From NCBI RefSeq assembly GCF_024256385.1, contig NZ_JAMLFW010000002.1, positions 124,001-188,000 of the forward strand: 64,000 bases of DNA, in the 5' to 3' direction. Positions 1 to 8,121 of this stretch are shown here, piece by piece. Source of the stretch: Anatilimnocola floriformis (GTDB lineage: Bacteria > Planctomycetota > Planctomycetia > Pirellulales > Pirellulaceae). Position 1 is the stretch's first letter. Each line of letters begins with the position of its first letter. A program made the position numbers and the translations under genes. The notes beneath the pieces are model-generated. The model saw only the letters and a list, made by a program, of their open reading frames with translations. It was not told where the DNA came from and did not search any database.

Positions 1-1
1 C

Positions 2-1420
2 CAAAAGCAGCAATACCTCGCCGCCATGGCTGAAGCGCAAGCATTGCCGGCCGACTTCCACAAATACATGACCGATGACTTGAAGGGAGACAATCCGTTC
101 TCCTCGACGCGCTCGCTTGAACTTCGCCGGGCTCATGCCAAAACCAAAGAACTCTCGCTGATCATCTCGCGGATGCGCGGCATCGAATCGGCGACGGTGC
201 AATTCGACGAAGAACAAATGGGTGGTCTCTCGCGGCAGAAAAAGAAGACCGCCATGGTCGCCGTACAATCGGCCGGTGCGCCACTGGAAGAAGATCAGGT
301 GAAGTCGATTCGCAACGTCGTCGCCTCGGCCTACGTTGGCCTCGAACGGCAGAACGTGACGATCACCGATCTCGCAACGCATCACACTTATGGCGGCGGC
401 ACAGGCGCTGGCGGCTTTGGCGAAGACGAAAGTCTGTACGCCGCTCACAAAGCCAAGTTCGAACGCGAATGGCAGCGCAAGATTCACGATCAGCTGGCCA
501 TGATCCCCGGCGTAATTGTCGGTGTGAATGTCGAGCTCAATCCCGAGTTGCAGCACAGCACGCAAACGATCAAGCTCGATGCCAAACCAACAACGGTTTC
601 GACTCGCGAAAACACCAAGGAAATGACGTCGTCGCAACCGGCTCCTGGTGGTCGGCCTGGCGCCGAATCGAACGGTGTGGCCGGTAACCGTGCAATTGCT
701 GTGAGCGGTAGCGGCAGCGGTGGTCAATCGCAGACCACCGAATCGAGCTCAGAGACGAAGAACGTCCCTGGCCATGAGCAAACGCTCATCAGCAAAGTGC
801 CCCTCGCTCCCTCGCAAGTCACGACCTCAATCGAAGTCCCGGCCAGCTACTACAGCAAGGTCTGGAAGGAACGCCGTCCCGCCGGTCAAAACGGTGAACC
901 CGACGCAGCCGCTCTGGCTCAGATCGAAAACGAAACTCGCAAGCGGATCGAAGAAACGGTTCGCAATCTCTTGCCGCCGGTCGCGCAAGGGACCAATCCT
1001 TATCCGCACATCAGCGTGTCGACCTTCACCGATCTCGCTGCGGCCCCGATCATTCCGCCGGCCTTCGCCGACAACGCGCTCGCTTGGCTCTCCGAAAATT
1101 GGCAAACGCTGGGCATGATCGGCGCAGGGCTTCTCTGCTTCCTGATGATGCGAAGCATGCTTAACAGCACGGCTTCGGCTGGTGTGGCTGCCAATGTCGC
1201 CGAAGCGGCTGCCGCTGGCGGTGGTGCTCCCAATCTGTCGGTCGTCGCCGCCGATGGCGAAGACGAGGCGGATGAAAGCAGCGAGCCGAGCAAAACACCG
1301 CGTCTGAAGCGTTTCACCGCGGCTGGCGGTGATTTGAAGAACGAATTGCAGTCGCTGGTGAAAGAAGATCCCGACGCTGCCGCCAATATTCTCCGCACTT
1401 GGATCGGCGAAGCCGCTTAA
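2..1420 (+). CDS. fliF: FliF flagellar MS-ring protein (5' end outside window)
   Basis: FliF builds the membrane MS ring on which the flagellar rotor and export gate assemble. The frame is open to the left edge, with no stop before the first internal ATG at 26, so the N-terminal membrane segment and part of the first ring-building domain lie outside the window. What remains reads as the rest of a YscJ/FliF ring domain, then the FliF C-terminal domain with a glycine/serine-rich low-complexity stretch (about nt 650-760), a transmembrane helix near nt 1100-1160 (LGMIGAGLLCFLMM), and an acidic cytoplasmic tail ending LRTWIGEAA, the part that binds FliG in this family. It is the first visible gene of a flagellar operon, and fliG follows 28 bases later. 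Identification is firm; full length is unknown. Confidence 0.93.
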   Translation, partial: QKQQYLAAMAEAQALPADFHKYMTDDLKGDNPFSSTRSLELRRAHAKTKELSLIISRMRGIESATVQFDEEQMGGLSRQKKKTAMVAVQSAGAPLEEDQVKSIRNVVASAYVGLERQNVTITDLATHHTYGGGTGAGGFGEDESLYAAHKAKFEREWQRKIHDQLAMIPGVIVGVNVELNPELQHSTQTIKLDAKPTTVSTRENTKEMTSSQPAPGGRPGAESNGVAGNRAIAVSGSGSGGQSQTTESSSETKNVPGHEQTLISKVPLAPSQVTTSIEVPASYYSKVWKERRPAGQNGEPDAAALAQIENETRKRIEETVRNLLPPVAQGTNPYPHISVSTFTDLAAAPIIPPAFADNALAWLSENWQTLGMIGAGLLCFLMMRSMLNSTASAGVAANVAEAAAAGGGAPNLSVVAADGEDEADESSEPSKTPRLKRFTAAGGDLKNELQSLVKEDPDAAANILRTWIGEAA

Positions 1421-1448
1421 CTCCCACCTTGAACTGAAAACCTGAACC

Positions 1449-2573
1449 TTGAACGCCACTCGCTCAGCTCCGAAACTCACCTCGCTGCAAAAAGCAGCCG
1501 TGCTGATCAATGCGCTCGACATGCGGGCTGCCGACGCGCTGCTCGATTCGATGCCGCCGGCGCAAGCCGATCGCGTGCGGGCAGAATTGCTGCAGCTCGA
1601 CGAAATCCCGGCCGCCCTGCAAGAGGAAGTCATCGCCGAGTTTCTGCAAAGCGGCGGCAAGCTGCCATCGCTCGCAGCCGCTTCAGATCCTGCGGAAGAA
1701 GCCGTAGAACTCGAACTGAGTGACGCGGCGCTGCCCCTTGCCGAAACAAATTACGAACCCTCTTACGCGCCGCAACCGCCATTCGCGTTCCTCCGCGATG
1801 CCAGTCCCGGTCTGCTCGCCGACTTCCTTCGCCAAGAACATCCGCAAACCGTCGCCGTCATTCTCGCGCATCTCGATCCCGACCAGGCCGCTCGCGTGAT
1901 GGAACGCTTGCCTGCGGAGCTCAGCACTGAAGCGCTCGCTCGGATGGCCCGCCTCCATCAGCTGTCGGCCGAGATCCTCGCCGATCTCGAAAGCGAAATC
2001 CGTCAGCAGTTGCTGCCGCAAATCGAAGCTGAACGCCGCCCGCAAGGCCTCGCCGGTGCGAGCGCGGTGCTGTCGGCTCTCAACGATCCGCTTCGCAAGC
2101 GAATGCTCGGCCAACTCGCGCATCGCGATCAAGCTCTTGTTCGCCAGCTCGGTTATCTCGAAGCCAACACCGCTCGGCCTAATCCGGTCACGGCAACGCA
2201 AGCCGCAAAGCTTTCACCCCAAGCGATCGTGACGCCAGTCGCCAAAACAGCGCCGGCGCCAATTCGCTTCACACAGCTCACCGAACTGAACGACGCATCG
2301 CTCAAGCGAGTCTTCGCCGAAGCCGATCCGCAGATCGTGATTCTCGCCCTCACCGGCGCCGAAGAGCGACTCGTGCAGCGAATTCTCAAACAACTCCCCG
2401 CCGCCGATGCCACCGCGCTGCGGCAGCGATTGAATCACCCCGGCCCGCTCCGCCTGCGTGACATCGACGCGGCGCAAGAACAACTCGCTCGGCTCGCCGT
2501 CGAGTTGCACGAGATGGGTCTCATCAACCTGCCGTTCCGTCAACTTCCTGAGCACCTCAGCTTGCATACCTAG
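1449..2573 (+). CDS. fliG: FliG flagellar motor switch protein
   Basis: FliG couples the MS ring to the C ring and contacts MotA to generate torque. The 374-residue product is slightly longer than the usual 330-350. The middle domain carries the EHPQ signature (EHPQTVAVILAHL, near residue 130), followed by armadillo-type helices. The C-terminal domain (about residues 265-360) has alternating charged residues before HEMGLINLP. The start is a TTG at 1449, inferred because the next ATG (at nt 1521) would remove the conserved N-terminal helix SLQKAAVLINAL. The gene sits 28 bases after fliF and is followed by fliH. A proline/glutamate-rich linker around residues 75-115 separates the N and middle domains and explains the extra length. 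Confidence 0.93.
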   Translation: MNATRSAPKLTSLQKAAVLINALDMRAADALLDSMPPAQADRVRAELLQLDEIPAALQEEVIAEFLQSGGKLPSLAAASDPAEEAVELELSDAALPLAETNYEPSYAPQPPFAFLRDASPGLLADFLRQEHPQTVAVILAHLDPDQAARVMERLPAELSTEALARMARLHQLSAEILADLESEIRQQLLPQIEAERRPQGLAGASAVLSALNDPLRKRMLGQLAHRDQALVRQLGYLEANTARPNPVTATQAAKLSPQAIVTPVAKTAPAPIRFTQLTELNDASLKRVFAEADPQIVILALTGAEERLVQRILKQLPAADATALRQRLNHPGPLRLRDIDAAQEQLARLAVELHEMGLINLPFRQLPEHLSLHT

Positions 2574-2606
2574 CACTCCGCAAAAACGAACCACAGCGAA
2601 TCCGTC

Positions 2607-3269
2607 ATGGCAGGCGTCATCAAAGCAGCGGCAACTCACACCGGCGAAACCGGCGGCCCCGCCGTGCCGTTCCAGTTCGGCGACATGGGTAGCGAATACC
2701 TGCAAAAGGTCCGCGCCGAAGCGGCTGCCATCGTCAAGCAAGCTCGCGACGAAGCCGCCAAAGTCAAAGCCACCGCGATGGAAGAAGGTAAAAAAGCCGC
2801 CCTCGCCGCCGCAGAAGTTGCGGTCCGCACGCGCATCGATCAGCAACTGCAAACCGTCATTCCCACGTTGCAACAAGCGGTTCAACAGATTCAGCAATCG
2901 CGTCTCGCTTGGCAACGCCACTGGGAAGAGCACGCTCTGAAACTGTCGCTTGGTATCGCTGAAAAAGTCATTCGCCATCAAGTCGCGCAACAACCTGCTA
3001 TCACGCTCGAACTGATTAAAGAAGGTCTCGAATTGGCTCACGGCCAAGAGCGAATTACCGTTCGCTTGAACCCCGCCGATCACGCCGCGCTGGGCGATCG
3101 CGTGCTGAAGGTTTCGCAACCGCTCGCGCAACTTGGCAAGGTGCAGGTCGTGCCCGATCCACAAATCACGGCCGGCGGCTGCCGTATCGAAACCGAATTC
3201 GGTTCGATCGATCAACGTCTGGAAACGCAACTCACTCGCATTGCTCAAGAACTGGGTGGCAGCACCTAA
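2607..3269 (+). CDS. fliH: FliH flagellar export apparatus stator protein
   Basis: FliH is the peripheral stalk-like regulator of the FliI ATPase in the flagellar type III export apparatus. The 220-residue protein has a long alanine/lysine/glutamate-rich helix (about residues 30-110), then a C-terminal FliH/V-ATPase-E-like domain containing LSLGIAEKVIRHQV and ending near GSIDQRLETQLTRIAQEL, the usual FliH C-terminal pattern. Residues 1-28 look disordered. It lies between fliG and fliI, 6 bases before fliI. Sequence similarity in this family is low in general, so the call rests on coiled-coil layout, the C-terminal motif and position. Confidence 0.9.
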   Translation: MAGVIKAAATHTGETGGPAVPFQFGDMGSEYLQKVRAEAAAIVKQARDEAAKVKATAMEEGKKAALAAAEVAVRTRIDQQLQTVIPTLQQAVQQIQQSRLAWQRHWEEHALKLSLGIAEKVIRHQVAQQPAITLELIKEGLELAHGQERITVRLNPADHAALGDRVLKVSQPLAQLGKVQVVPDPQITAGGCRIETEFGSIDQRLETQLTRIAQELGGST

Positions 3270-3275
3270 CGAAAT

Positions 3276-4658
3276 ATGCCCGATCACCTTTCACAACTGG
3301 CCAACATTCTGCCGATCGGCATGACCGGCAGTATCGTGCGCACCGAGGGGCTCGTCGCTGCCGCGGGCGGCTTCCCTGCGCCGATCGGCGCGCTGGCGAT
3401 GATTCAGCGACAAGCCGGCGAAGACGTCGAAGCCGAAGTCATTGGCTTTCGCGACGGCCACACGTTGCTCTATCCGCTCGGCGAAATGAACGGCGTGCGA
3501 CCCGGCAGTCGCGTGACCTTGCATCGCACCTCGCGGATCATCGGCGTCGGCAATGAGTTGCTCGGCCGAGTACTCGATGCTCGCGGAAATTGGCTCGACG
3601 ATCTGCCGCAACCGGTTCTTTCCGAACGCGTGCCCCTCAATCGCAAACCACCACCAGCCCTGAATCGGCCGCGCGTCCATCAGCCGCTCTCGACGGGCGT
3701 CCGTGCCATCGATGGCTTGCTGACCTGCGGCATCGGTCAACGCCTTGGCATCTTCGCCGGCTCCGGCGTCGGCAAGAGCGTACTCCTCGGCATGATGTCG
3801 AAGTACACCTCAGCCGATGTGAACGTCATCGCCCTGATCGGCGAACGTGGCCGCGAAGTGAATGAGTTCCTCGAACGCGACCTCGGTCCTGCGGGCCTCG
3901 CTCGCAGCGTGGTCGTTGTTGCCACCAGCGACGAACCAGCGCTCGTGCGCGTGCAAGCCGCGATGACAGCGACCGCGATCGCCGAGTTTTTTCGCGATCA
4001 AGGGAAGAGCGTCCTGCTGATCATGGACTCGCTCACTCGCTTCGCGATGGCCCAGCGAGAGATTGGTCTCGCTGCCGGCGAACCGCCAACCACGAAGGGT
4101 TATCCGCCGTCAGTCTTCGCCATGTTGCCGCGACTTGTCGAACGGGCCGGGCGTAACGAGCACGGCAGCATCACTGCGTTTTACTCGGTGCTGGTCGAAG
4201 GCGACGACACCAACGAGCCAGTCAGCGATACCGTCCGCGGTTTGCTCGACGGCCACGTGATCTTGTCGCGACGACTCGCCGCGCAGGCCCACTTCCCCGC
4301 CATCGATGTACTCGGCAGCATCAGCCGCTTGTTCACCGACATCACGCCGCCGGATCAAAAGGCCGGCGCGCAAGTGATTCGCGAACTTCTCTCGGCTTAT
4401 CGCGAGCACGAAGACTTGATTTCCATCGGCGCTTATCGCAACGGCGCGAATCCAACGGTCGACATGGCCATCGCGATGCGCGACGAAGTGCAAAAGTACC
4501 TGCGGCAAGCCGTCGACGATCGCTCGAGCGTCGAACTCTCGCGAGCCGCGCTCGTGCAACTCGCGCAGAAGTGCCTCGCCAGTAAGAAGCCGACGGTGCA
4601 GCCCGGCGCGCAGATCAATCCCGCGAACATTCGCAAAGGAGCCCAGCCGGTCGGCTGA
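3276..4658 (+). CDS. fliI: FliI flagellum-specific export ATPase
   Basis: FliI is the F1-beta-like hexameric ATPase that energises flagellar protein export in the cytoplasm. It is 460 residues, close to the family norm of 430-460. Visible motifs are the Walker A loop GSGVGKS (about residues 163-169), the GERGREV segment, Walker B with VLLIMDSLTR (about 246-255), and the FliI/YscN stretch AAGEPPTTKGYPPSVF. The C-terminal part contains the LISIGAY motif typical of the T3SS/flagellar ATPases. It starts 6 bases after fliH and ends 6 bases before fliJ, so it is almost certainly co-transcribed and translationally close-coupled with its partners. Confidence 0.96.
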   Translation: MPDHLSQLANILPIGMTGSIVRTEGLVAAAGGFPAPIGALAMIQRQAGEDVEAEVIGFRDGHTLLYPLGEMNGVRPGSRVTLHRTSRIIGVGNELLGRVLDARGNWLDDLPQPVLSERVPLNRKPPPALNRPRVHQPLSTGVRAIDGLLTCGIGQRLGIFAGSGVGKSVLLGMMSKYTSADVNVIALIGERGREVNEFLERDLGPAGLARSVVVVATSDEPALVRVQAAMTATAIAEFFRDQGKSVLLIMDSLTRFAMAQREIGLAAGEPPTTKGYPPSVFAMLPRLVERAGRNEHGSITAFYSVLVEGDDTNEPVSDTVRGLLDGHVILSRRLAAQAHFPAIDVLGSISRLFTDITPPDQKAGAQVIRELLSAYREHEDLISIGAYRNGANPTVDMAIAMRDEVQKYLRQAVDDRSSVELSRAALVQLAQKCLASKKPTVQPGAQINPANIRKGAQPVG

Positions 4659-4664
4659 TAACGC

Positions 4665-5135
4665 ATGAGCACGTACCGCTTTCGATTGCAGACTGTCCTC
4701 CGCCTCCGTTCGGCTGCGCGCGATGAGCGCCGCGCCGAACTCGGCCGCGCACAGCGAGCGTCCGAAGTGCTCCGCGAACAGCAAGACAAAGTCGCCGCCG
4801 ACATCGTGAGCACCCAAGACGCCACGCGTGAACTGTTGCAGAAGCAAGCCAACTCAACCGGCGGTTTAAACGTCGACAGCCTGCTCAACGCCAATCGCAA
4901 CGTGATGATGCTCCGCGCACAAGCCGCGCAGCTGGTGCAACAACAAAAGCAAATCGCCGTAGAAATTGGCAAGCGGCAAGCGGCACTGGTCGAAGCCGAT
5001 CGCGACGTGCGAGTGCTGGAAAAACTGCAAGAAAAGGGCCTGAAAGAGCACGAATTCCGTGAGAACGCGATCGAACAACGCGAGCTGGATGAGATCGCGA
5101 TCGTCCGCGCCTTCCGTCAGCGGGAGGTCACATGA
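4665..5135 (+). CDS. fliJ: FliJ flagellar export chaperone/central stalk
   Basis: FliJ is the coiled-coil stalk that sits in the FliI hexamer and links it to the FlhA export gate. The 156-residue product is almost entirely helical, begins MSTYRFRLQTVLRLR (the F-x-L-x-x-v-L-x-x-R start common to FliJ), and is rich in Q, E, R and A throughout. The gene is immediately downstream of fliI, and its stop overlaps the start of the next gene by 4 bases (ATGA), which suggests translational coupling. The family diverges fast, so position is a large part of the evidence. Confidence 0.88.
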   Translation: MSTYRFRLQTVLRLRSAARDERRAELGRAQRASEVLREQQDKVAADIVSTQDATRELLQKQANSTGGLNVDSLLNANRNVMMLRAQAAQLVQQQKQIAVEIGKRQAALVEADRDVRVLEKLQEKGLKEHEFRENAIEQRELDEIAIVRAFRQREVT

Positions 5136-5866
5136 AAATCGTGGGTTGGCTCGGCGCCGCCGTGGTGGCGTTCTGCGTCGCGACAGTCATTTCGATGGGC
5201 GTCCTCGGCGGCATGCTATGGATGAAAGGCGCACTCACGGGCGATCGCTACCTGGCGATCCTGGCTGCGGTGTACGGCATTCCGCAGGATGGTTCGCAGA
5301 AGAAGAAGGATGGCAATCAAGAGAAGAATCCCGAGCAGCCATCGCTCGAAGCAGTCGTCGAGCGCCGCGCGCTCGCGAGCCTCGACTTGGATTTGCGGGA
5401 GAGTGCGCTTGACAAGTCTCTGCAAGATTTGCGGAACCTCGAATCACAAATCAAGACCGAGCGACAACGGCTCGATCTATGGAAACAGTCGTTCGACAAT
5501 CGCATCGCGGCGCTCGAAAGCGGCCGCACCGACCAGGCGATCGTTGAACTGCAACAAGCCATCGAAGCGATGCAACCGAAGCAGGCCAAGGATCAGCTAC
5601 TGCAGATCCTGAACACACCGCCGAAAGCGGCCGACGATCAGCCGATGTCGGACGTGGTCAACCTGCTGAAGAACATGCCGCTCGACAAGCGAAAGAAAAT
5701 CTTCGCGGAATTCAAACTGCCGGAAGAGACCGAGAAGCTCAGCGAGATCTTGCGAGAGATCCGCCTCGGTACGCCGGAAAGCGAACTCCTCCGCGACACC
5801 CGCAAACAGCTGCAACAGCAACTCAATCCCAAAAAACCCAACGCACCAGCAGGCAACACGCCATGA
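5132..5866 (+). CDS. Membrane-anchored coiled-coil protein at the ylxF position (MotE/YlxF-like)
   Basis: The 244-residue product has one N-terminal transmembrane helix (about residues 4-29), a central coiled coil (about 75-145), and a C-terminal part with the short helical pattern LLKNMPLDKRKKIFAEFKL that resembles MgtE-N-type domains. That architecture, together with its place between fliJ and fliK, matches YlxF of the Bacillus fla/che operon and the MotE-like group. Such proteins are thought to act at the export gate or stator, but no precise role can be read here. It overlaps fliJ by 4 bases at its start and fliK by 4 bases at its end (ATGA both times). The assignment is by architecture and synteny only. 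Confidence 0.7.
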   Translation: MKIVGWLGAAVVAFCVATVISMGVLGGMLWMKGALTGDRYLAILAAVYGIPQDGSQKKKDGNQEKNPEQPSLEAVVERRALASLDLDLRESALDKSLQDLRNLESQIKTERQRLDLWKQSFDNRIAALESGRTDQAIVELQQAIEAMQPKQAKDQLLQILNTPPKAADDQPMSDVVNLLKNMPLDKRKKIFAEFKLPEETEKLSEILREIRLGTPESELLRDTRKQLQQQLNPKKPNAPAGNTP

Positions 5867-7512
5867 ACATTCGCGGAACCGATCCCACCGCGCTCTCTGC
5901 CGTGACTGACCTGTTCGTCACGCCGTCAACCGCGCGCGATGGCAGCGCGCCGGACTTTCAACGCGCACTGTCGCCACCACCGAAGCCGAGCGCTCCTGCG
6001 CAATCCGCACCGTCGCGTGATACCACGAAGCGCGACGCGCCCACCAAGTCAAACCAACCCGCCGATGGTTGCCGCGCGGCCGATCAACATTCGGATCACG
6101 ACGACACGACTGACGAAACGACCACAACTGCCGCCGATGGCAATGACCAGCCAGTTGCGCAAAATGTGGATAAAACTGGCAAAAAAGACGCCGAAGCTCC
6201 GGCCGCCGAAGACGCCCAGGAAACCAGCAAAGACGCCGCTGCAGCCCTCGCCGTGGCAGCCGCTGCGGTCGTCGAGAAGCCGCTGCCGGAGCAAAAAGCA
6301 ACGCAGATCAATCCCGAGCTGACAGGCGAAACTACCGCTGCTGAAGAAGAAGCTGCGCCCGCCGAAGAGCCTGCCACAGGGATCATCGCGCAGCCTGCCG
6401 TCGGCGAAACGCTGGTCGCTGCCACAGCAACCGAATTGTCGGTGACCCAAAAAGTAGCTGCCGGCACCGAAGCCATCGCCGAAGTTGCCGTTGGCGAAGA
6501 GCCGACGGAACCAGCCACCGCCGAAGGCTCGGAGCAACCTGCCGCCGGCATCGGCGTGATGCCCAGCGCGCTCCAGTCGCAAGCCACAACAACCGCCAAA
6601 GCAAATGCGGCGCGCACCTCTCCAGCCAAATCGGCGGTTACGACCGATGATCGCGCCAAACATTTGAAAGCGACTGGTGACACCAAGACTTCCGAGGCGA
6701 CTCCGGAAGCCACGTCAGTAGAAACGGATCTGGCAGCCGCTGCTGCTCCGGCGAATGATGCAGAAGATAAAGGCGAGCGAAAGTCAAAAGAGCTCGAGCT
6801 CCCCAGCCTGACCACGCCGCTCACTCCAGCCGTTCCACCGCCGAGCGAAGTGGCCGCCGCCGTCGATCTGAAAGTCGAAACCAGCACACCACCGGCGGCA
6901 GAGGCACCCGCCGTTCCTGATTTGCAGGCTGGACAGCAGCAACAGGCCCCCGACACAGCCAAGCTCACCACGACACAGCCCCTCGCCAACCAAGCCATCA
7001 CGCAGCGACTCCCGGCCCATGCAGTGATGCGCACGACTCCGCAGCAGCCCACTCCGCCGCCGTTGCATGTCGACGCCGCGCGATTCTTGCAGCGTGTATC
7101 GAAAGCCTTTGAAGTGGCTAGCGAACGGGGCGGCGAAATCCGCCTTCGTTTGAGTCCACCCGAACTCGGCGCGCTGCGGGTCGAAGTGAATATGAGCGAG
7201 CACGGTCTCGCCGCGCGTGTCGAAGTCGAAAACAGCGACGCGCGAGCGATTCTGCTGGAGAACCTTCCCGCGCTCCGTGAACGACTGGCCGAGCAGGGAA
7301 TGAAGCTCGAGAAGTTCGACGTCGATCTCTCGCAGCGTGAGCCCGATCAGCAGATGAATCAGCAGTTTTCCGATCAACCGCGCGACCGCAATCCAGCGCG
7401 CGAGACACGCCCGATGATCACTGCCGTCAAAACGACCTCATCCACACCGACCACCACCAATTCAACTCCCACCAGCGGTTGGCAAGATCGCCAGCTGAAC
7501 GTGATTGTTTAG
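5863..7512 (+). CDS. fliK: FliK flagellar hook-length control protein
   Basis: FliK is the secreted ruler that sets hook length and switches export specificity. The 549-residue product has a long disordered N-terminal region (about residues 1-400) dominated by A, T, E and P, followed by a compact Flg_hook domain (about 405-490) with GGEIRLRLSPPELGALRVEV, the conserved core of that domain, and then a Q/T/S-rich tail. Only the C-terminal domain is conserved in the family, so the low-complexity N-terminus is expected. It begins inside the stop of the preceding gene and precedes flgD, as in the Bacillus operon. Confidence 0.92.
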   Translation: MNIRGTDPTALSAVTDLFVTPSTARDGSAPDFQRALSPPPKPSAPAQSAPSRDTTKRDAPTKSNQPADGCRAADQHSDHDDTTDETTTTAADGNDQPVAQNVDKTGKKDAEAPAAEDAQETSKDAAAALAVAAAAVVEKPLPEQKATQINPELTGETTAAEEEAAPAEEPATGIIAQPAVGETLVAATATELSVTQKVAAGTEAIAEVAVGEEPTEPATAEGSEQPAAGIGVMPSALQSQATTTAKANAARTSPAKSAVTTDDRAKHLKATGDTKTSEATPEATSVETDLAAAAAPANDAEDKGERKSKELELPSLTTPLTPAVPPPSEVAAAVDLKVETSTPPAAEAPAVPDLQAGQQQQAPDTAKLTTTQPLANQAITQRLPAHAVMRTTPQQPTPPPLHVDAARFLQRVSKAFEVASERGGEIRLRLSPPELGALRVEVNMSEHGLAARVEVENSDARAILLENLPALRERLAEQGMKLEKFDVDLSQREPDQQMNQQFSDQPRDRNPARETRPMITAVKTTSSTPTTTNSTPTSGWQDRQLNVIV

Positions 7513-7548
7513 TCCTTTGCCAAACCAACCGCAGACAAGGAAGTCCGC

Positions 7549-7992
7549 ATGGCCACTACACCCGTCGCACCAACCGGCAGTTCCGCCAACAGCCCGACCG
7601 ATCCTGCCAAGAAGCCGAAGGATCTGAAGGACCTCGATATCAATCAGTTCCTGCAGATCATGATCTCGGAACTGACAAATCAGGATCCGCTCAATCCGAT
7701 GGATAACAACGAGCTGGTGCAGCAGATCGGCTCGATCCGCAACATTGCGGCCACCGACAAACTGTCGAATTCGCTTGACCAGGTGCAATCGGGCCAGAGC
7801 TTGAGCACGGCCAGCAGCTTGATCGGCAAAAAGGTTTCTGCGCTGACCGACAAAGCCGAGAACATCGAAGGTGTCGTCGAGAGAGTTTCGATCGATGTCG
7901 ACGAAGACGACAACACGAAACGAACCTATCGCGTGCACGTCAATGGCCAAGACATCGACTTGAAGAACGTGCGCGAAGTCCTGCCGTCGTAA
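7549..7992 (+). CDS. flgD: FlgD hook-capping scaffold protein (short form)
   Basis: FlgD caps the growing hook and is needed for hook subunit assembly outside the cell. The 147-residue product carries the diagnostic N-terminal export and assembly segment: FLQIMISELTNQDPLNP followed by NNELVQQIGSIRNI (about residues 35-65). The C-terminal part (about 90-147) is short compared with the 220-230 residues of enterobacterial FlgD; the usual FlgD Ig and Tudor-like domains are reduced to one small beta domain. Short FlgD proteins are also known in Gram-positive bacteria. It is followed by a large hairpin and then flgE. Confidence 0.92.
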   Translation: MATTPVAPTGSSANSPTDPAKKPKDLKDLDINQFLQIMISELTNQDPLNPMDNNELVQQIGSIRNIAATDKLSNSLDQVQSGQSLSTASSLIGKKVSALTDKAENIEGVVERVSIDVDEDDNTKRTYRVHVNGQDIDLKNVREVLPS

Positions 7993-7999
7993 GAAGAGC

Positions 8000-8090
8000 A
8001 GTTCTGAGTTTTGAGTGGTGAGTTCTGAGACAGGAAATCTGTCCCAGCTCTAGCTCTTGTCTCAGAACTCAAAACTCCCCACTCAGAACT
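8000..8090. repeat. Inverted-repeat pair, 32-base arms, between flgD and flgE
   Basis: The arms at 8000-8031 and 8059-8090 are inverted copies that match at 27 of 32 positions, with 9 and 12 bases perfect at the two ends and a mismatched middle. The loop is 27 bases. The hairpin fills most of the flgD-flgE spacer, the widest gap in the first half of the flagellar operon. It could attenuate or stabilise the transcript, or be one of the dispersed inverted-pair elements seen elsewhere in this window. No U-run follows, so a classical terminator is unlikely. Confidence 0.75.
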
Positions 8091-8121
8091 TTAAAACATC
8101 TCCCCCTCGGAGCTTTTACTA

